DNA from: Gammaproteobacteria bacterium
GTDB taxonomy: Bacteria > Pseudomonadota > Gammaproteobacteria > SZUA-229
Assembly: GCA_015484935.1 (NCBI GenBank)
Contig: WFUQ01000141.1
Location: 1-10,663 of the forward strand
Reading direction: 5' to 3'
DNA length: 10,663 nucleotides
Part shown: positions 7,521 through 10,663 of the stretch, piece after piece
How the letters are laid out: each line of letters begins with the position of its first letter
Position numbering within the stretch: position 1 is the stretch's first letter
The notes under the pieces: generated by a model
The model's input: the letters and a program-made list of their open reading frames with translations, nothing else
What the model was told of the DNA's origin: nothing
Database searches by the model: none
Position numbers and translations under genes: made by a program

Positions 7521-9883
7521 CAATCCCCAAACAATTCCTGTAACCAGCCTTTCGATGGCTGCTGCGCACATGCCGCGTATCGCTGCGGTTGTGAACCTTT
7601 GATAAAGGGTAATTCTACATTATTTTCACAACCCGCCCCGCCGAGAAATCCACTGTCACGGTCGATCGACACCATCTCGATATCGGGCGGAAAGCCGGGT
7701 GCATATGCACGGGTATTGATATTCTGAAACTGTCGTGACCAGACACGCATGGCACCGGAAGACCCGGTCAGGCCGGTCGGGCTATTGTCGTCATAACCCA
7801 TCCAAATCACCGACACCATGTCACCGGTAAAACCCGCGAACCAGCTGTCTCGCAGATCATCCGAAGTGCCTGTCTTGCCGGCGACAGCGAAATCCAGTTC
7901 GCTCGCCAGACGCCTCGCTGTCCCCTGCCTGGCGACCTGACTCAGACCGTAATCAATCAAGGCGACTGGCGCGGCTGCGACATGCCGGGTCACATCGATG
8001 ACATTTCTGCTCAGTGCCTTGCCATCCTTGTCAGTCACCGCATACACACTCTGTAACGGTGAGTTGAAACCGTCTGCTGCCAGCGTCTGGTAGATGCCGG
8101 TCATCTCGATCGGTGATGAATCTATCGCGCCCAGCGTGATCGAAGGCAATGCGCGTAATGCCCGTTCTGCGCCCAGTGCCTGCCAGGTTTTGCTGATGAC
8201 ACCGAGCCCGACATCCAGACCGGTCTTCACCGCCGGGATGTTGTAGGATTTCATCAGTGCATCGAACAACATCACCTGACCATGTGATTTGCGGTCATAG
8301 TTCTGCGGAGTCCACACCGCTCCCAGCTCGTTGGTCAGGCTTATCGGTGAATCATCCAGCAATGTGGCGAAGGTATAGTTTTGACTATCGCTCAATGCCG
8401 CCAGATACACCACCGGTTTGATCAGTGATCCGATCTGCCTGCGTACATCGAGCGCACGATTGAAACCGGGATACTTCGGATGACGATCGCCCACGACTGC
8501 CAGCACATCACCACTGCTGTGCGAAGCGATCACCGATGCGACCTGGAGTTTTGGCTTGTTACTGAAATACGATGCGAGGGTATCGGTCACTGCCTGTTCG
8601 GCCTGATACTGCACATACGGGTCGAGCGTGGTGTAGATATTCAGACCCTCTGCACTCAGGTCATCTTCATCATAGGATGCCGCTAACTGTCTTTTTACCA
8701 GATCGATAAAAGCCGGATACTTGCTGCGTTTCTCGTGGCGCGTAACCACGATATCCTTGCGTATCAATCGCTGGTACTGCGCATCGGAGATCAAGTTCTC
8801 CAGACGCATGCTGTTCAACACCGTATCACGCCGCTGTTTCGCGCGTTGTTTGTGTCGTGCAGGATTATAGTAGGAAGCACCTTTGACCATGCCGACCAAT
8901 AATGCCAGTTGATCGTAATCCAGTCGTGCGAGCGGTTTGCTGAAGTAGAACTCGCTCGCCAGACCGAAACCGTGGATCGCACGGTTGCGATCCTGACCGA
9001 GATAGATCTCGTTCAGATAGGTCTCCAGTATGGTTTTTTTATCGTAATGCAGTTCCAGCAACAGTGACATGAACGCTTCGTTTATCTTGCGGATCAGACT
9101 GCGCTCGGAACTGAGATAAAGATTTTTCACCAGTTGCTGTGTCAGCGTGCTGCCACCCTGCACGGTACGTCCCGCTTTGATGTTCGCTACCATCGCTCTG
9201 GCGATAGCATAGAAATCGATACCGATGTGTTCGAAGAAACGCCGGTCTTCGGTCAACACCAGTATCTTGATGAAGGCATCCGGAACCTCGTCGAAGCTGA
9301 CCAGTATCCGGTCTTCACCGTGTTGCGGAAACACCCCATCGATATAAGCCGGCTCGAAACGACTGATGGCGATGTCTTCGCCGGTATTGATATCGGTTAT
9401 CGATGAGACGGTCTTGTCTGACAGGGTGATTCGGACCAGACGGGACGGTTCTGCCGTATCCAAATACTGGTGCGCACGCAGATAGATATCGTAATGATTG
9501 CGCCAGCGGAAGAACTGCCCACTGTGTGCAGGCATACTGTCTGTCGCAGTATAACCGAGTAATTTCAGCTCGAACTCGATCTGCTGCGCATCGATAGTTT
9601 TACCTTCATACAGTTCGAGTGAACGTGCATATACTTTTGCAGGTAACTGCCAGATGCGTCCTTCGAAGCGATCGACAATTTTCACATCGAGATAGGCCAG
9701 GTACACCAGCAGAAATACGAAACAACTCGCGATGAGCCAGCGTGTCGCACGGAATGATCTGAACAGCCCTCGCAGGCCTGAACCAGCTGTAGCTGAACGG
9801 CTGGCTGATTTTTTGGCAGGAGATGAAGCGCGTCTGCTTCCGGTTTTTTTGCTGGATTTTTTAACTGCTGCTTTTTTCTTCAT
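7520..9883 (-). CDS. mrcB: Penicillin-binding protein 1B, bifunctional glycosyltransferase/transpeptidase
   Basis: A 787-residue class A PBP that polymerises lipid II into glycan strands and cross-links them in the periplasm. A Lys/Ser-rich cytoplasmic tail (about 1-48) leads to one membrane helix at about 49-69. A UB2H-like region follows at about 80-165 (LPAKVYARSLELYEG), the docking site of LpoB in E. coli. The GT51 domain has catalytic Glu212 in TEDRRFFEH and GGSTLTQQLVKNLYLS at about 244-259. The transpeptidase has SLIK with nucleophile Ser486, SYN at 546-548 and KTGT at 670-673. All catalytic motifs are intact. The ATG at 9881-9883 is preferred for its GGTGA-type site upstream; an in-frame GTG at 9893-9895 would add four residues. 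The stop overlaps the lipoprotein start. The UB2H-like region sets it apart from PBP1A. Confidence 0.96.
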   Translation of the reverse strand: MKKKAAVKKSSKKTGSRRASSPAKKSASRSATAGSGLRGLFRSFRATRWLIASCFVFLLVYLAYLDVKIVDRFEGRIWQLPAKVYARSLELYEGKTIDAQQIEFELKLLGYTATDSMPAHSGQFFRWRNHYDIYLRAHQYLDTAEPSRLVRITLSDKTVSSITDINTGEDIAISRFEPAYIDGVFPQHGEDRILVSFDEVPDAFIKILVLTEDRRFFEHIGIDFYAIARAMVANIKAGRTVQGGSTLTQQLVKNLYLSSERSLIRKINEAFMSLLLELHYDKKTILETYLNEIYLGQDRNRAIHGFGLASEFYFSKPLARLDYDQLALLVGMVKGASYYNPARHKQRAKQRRDTVLNSMRLENLISDAQYQRLIRKDIVVTRHEKRSKYPAFIDLVKRQLAASYDEDDLSAEGLNIYTTLDPYVQYQAEQAVTDTLASYFSNKPKLQVASVIASHSSGDVLAVVGDRHPKYPGFNRALDVRRQIGSLIKPVVYLAALSDSQNYTFATLLDDSPISLTNELGAVWTPQNYDRKSHGQVMLFDALMKSYNIPAVKTGLDVGLGVISKTWQALGAERALRALPSITLGAIDSSPIEMTGIYQTLAADGFNSPLQSVYAVTDKDGKALSRNVIDVTRHVAAAPVALIDYGLSQVARQGTARRLASELDFAVAGKTGTSDDLRDSWFAGFTGDMVSVIWMGYDDNSPTGLTGSSGAMRVWSRQFQNINTRAYAPGFPPDIEMVSIDRDSGFLGGAGCENNVELPFIKGSQPQRYAACAQQPSKGWLQELFGD

Positions 9884-9950
9884 GCAGCCTGTCACCGCGA
9901 GTGATTATGATCGAATAACTGAGACAGGCAGGCTGTCCGAATGTTCACTC

Positions 9951-9979
9951 ATGATATAGCGATTAGATCGATTCAGCAA
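9951..9979 (-). promoter_or_regulatory. Candidate sigma-70 promoter for mrcB
   Basis: On the minus strand, TATCAT (9951-9956, five of six to the -10) lies 17 bases after TTGCTG (9974-9979, three of six to the -35). Both are in the 120-base gap after the Sel1-repeat gene. Transcription would begin near 9944, giving a leader of about 60 bases. The -35 is weak, and no clear terminator for the preceding gene is visible, so read-through from upstream is also possible. Confidence 0.4.
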
Positions 9980-10003
9980 TGCACAACAGCACCGAATCAG
10001 GAA

Positions 10004-10663
10004 TTATCGACAGGTAGAAAGGAACCTTGCGGATTTACCGGAACAGGGATCAGACTCAAACTCTTCCTTGCGTTTTGCTTCGCGTTCTTTACGCTTCGAC
10101 AACAATGCTGCACGGCGACGTTCTCGCTCCTGCTCCAGAGCACGTCTCTCTTTTTCTGCTGCGATACGCTCTGCATCTCTGGCAGCAGCTTCAGCGTTTT
10201 TAGCTTCTGCCTCTCTGCGTTTACGCTCTGCTTCTTTCTGGGCGGCAAGTTTTTTTGCTGCTTCTGCTTTCCGTTTTGCTTCCAGCTTCTTCAGTTTCTC
10301 TTCTTCACGTTTGGCTTTCAGTGCAGCTTGTCTCTTCTGCTCAGCACGACGCTTCGCCAACTGCGCACGCTGTGCTTCCTCACGGATAGTCGTGGCTTCA
10401 CGTTCTGCTTCGAGCACACCCAGAAGCGCAGCTTTATTAAACAACTCCAACGCTTTGGTGGGGCTTCTCTTCACGCCAAATCCACCGGCATACAACTTAC
10501 CGACATAATACTGCGCATGGCCGTTGCCGGATTTGGCTTTGCCGGTCAACGTTTCATATTCAGCTTTGTTGTCTTTGGTGATGCCGTTTTTCTTGATATC
10601 CCAGTACAACAGTTTAAAACCTGCGACTTCATGGTTCTGCGCTGCGGCTTTATTGATCCATTC
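10004..10663 (-). CDS. Sel1-repeat protein with long charged coiled coil (C-terminal part; 5' end outside the window)
   Basis: The frame is open to the window edge, so only the last 219 residues are seen. The visible N-terminus (EWINKAAAQNHEVAGFKLL) looks like the end of one Sel1-like repeat. A clearer one follows at about residues 49-84 (HAQYYVGKLYAGGFGVKRSP then TKALELFNKAALLG). From about 86 to 203 the protein is almost entirely Ala, Glu, Lys and Arg, a long single helix or coiled coil. It ends SDPCSGKSARFLSTCR, with cysteines at 207 and 218. Sel1 repeats mediate protein contacts and are often periplasmic in bacteria; a disulfide between the two cysteines would fit export, but the N-terminus is unseen. 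The gene lies 120 bases upstream of mrcB on the same strand. I do not recognise a named family for the whole architecture and assign no function. Confidence 0.85.
   Translation of the reverse strand, partial: EWINKAAAQNHEVAGFKLLYWDIKKNGITKDNKAEYETLTGKAKSGNGHAQYYVGKLYAGGFGVKRSPTKALELFNKAALLGVLEAEREATTIREEAQRAQLAKRRAEQKRQAALKAKREEEKLKKLEAKRKAEAAKKLAAQKEAERKRREAEAKNAEAAARDAERIAAEKERRALEQERERRRAALLSKRKEREAKRKEEFESDPCSGKSARFLSTCR

Noticed and set aside
10080..10400. Repetitive-looking CTTCTGC/GCTTC-type sequence, considered as a DNA repeat array
   Set aside because: There is no fixed unit or spacing; it is the coding sequence of the low-complexity coiled coil.
10068..10508. A 146-codon Ala/Ser/Phe/Arg-rich frame on the plus strand
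   Set aside because: It is the antisense shadow of the Lys/Glu/Ala coiled coil; composition is explained by the complement of GCT, AAA and GAA-type codons.

Overview
The window reads as ordinary chromosomal core genome of a gammaproteobacterium. The evidence is a PBP1b-type penicillin-binding protein with a UB2H-like region, a prfB gene whose recoding site follows the E. coli pattern, the prfB-lysS pair, a tsaB gene beside a YoaA-type helicase, and protein sequences close to E. coli LysS, RF2 and TsaB but clearly not enterobacterial. I cannot name a genus. No mobile element, CRISPR array, rRNA or tRNA is visible, and no gap between genes exceeds 230 bases.

Left end: the start of sdhC (complex II membrane anchor) is read leftwards and runs off the window. 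A 228-base divergent intergenic region separates it from ygfZ, read rightwards, which encodes a folate-binding protein needed by some Fe-S enzymes. A near-perfect hairpin with A and T tails lies between ygfZ and lysS. It should terminate both, because the two genes converge.

Middle: everything from about 1600 to the right end is read leftwards. In transcription order the genes are a Sel1-repeat/coiled-coil protein (5' end outside the window), mrcB (PBP1b), a TPR lipoprotein, a yoaA-type Fe-S helicase, tsaB (tRNA t6A synthesis), prfB (peptide release factor 2) and lysS (class II lysyl-tRNA synthetase). mrcB to tsaB form a tight cluster: a one-base TGATG overlap, a 13-base gap and a 20-base overlap. 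prfB and lysS follow after a 105-base gap as a second unit.

The prfB coding region is interrupted in frame by a UGA at codon 25 and needs a +1 programmed frameshift. A plain ORF call would lose its first 75 residues. The lipoprotein coupled to mrcB fits the position, size and architecture expected of a PBP1b activator of the LpoP kind known in Pseudomonas. It is the most useful functional hypothesis here. The Sel1/coiled-coil protein with a C-terminal cysteine pair is the least understood gene. I see no convincing new multi-gene system in this window.
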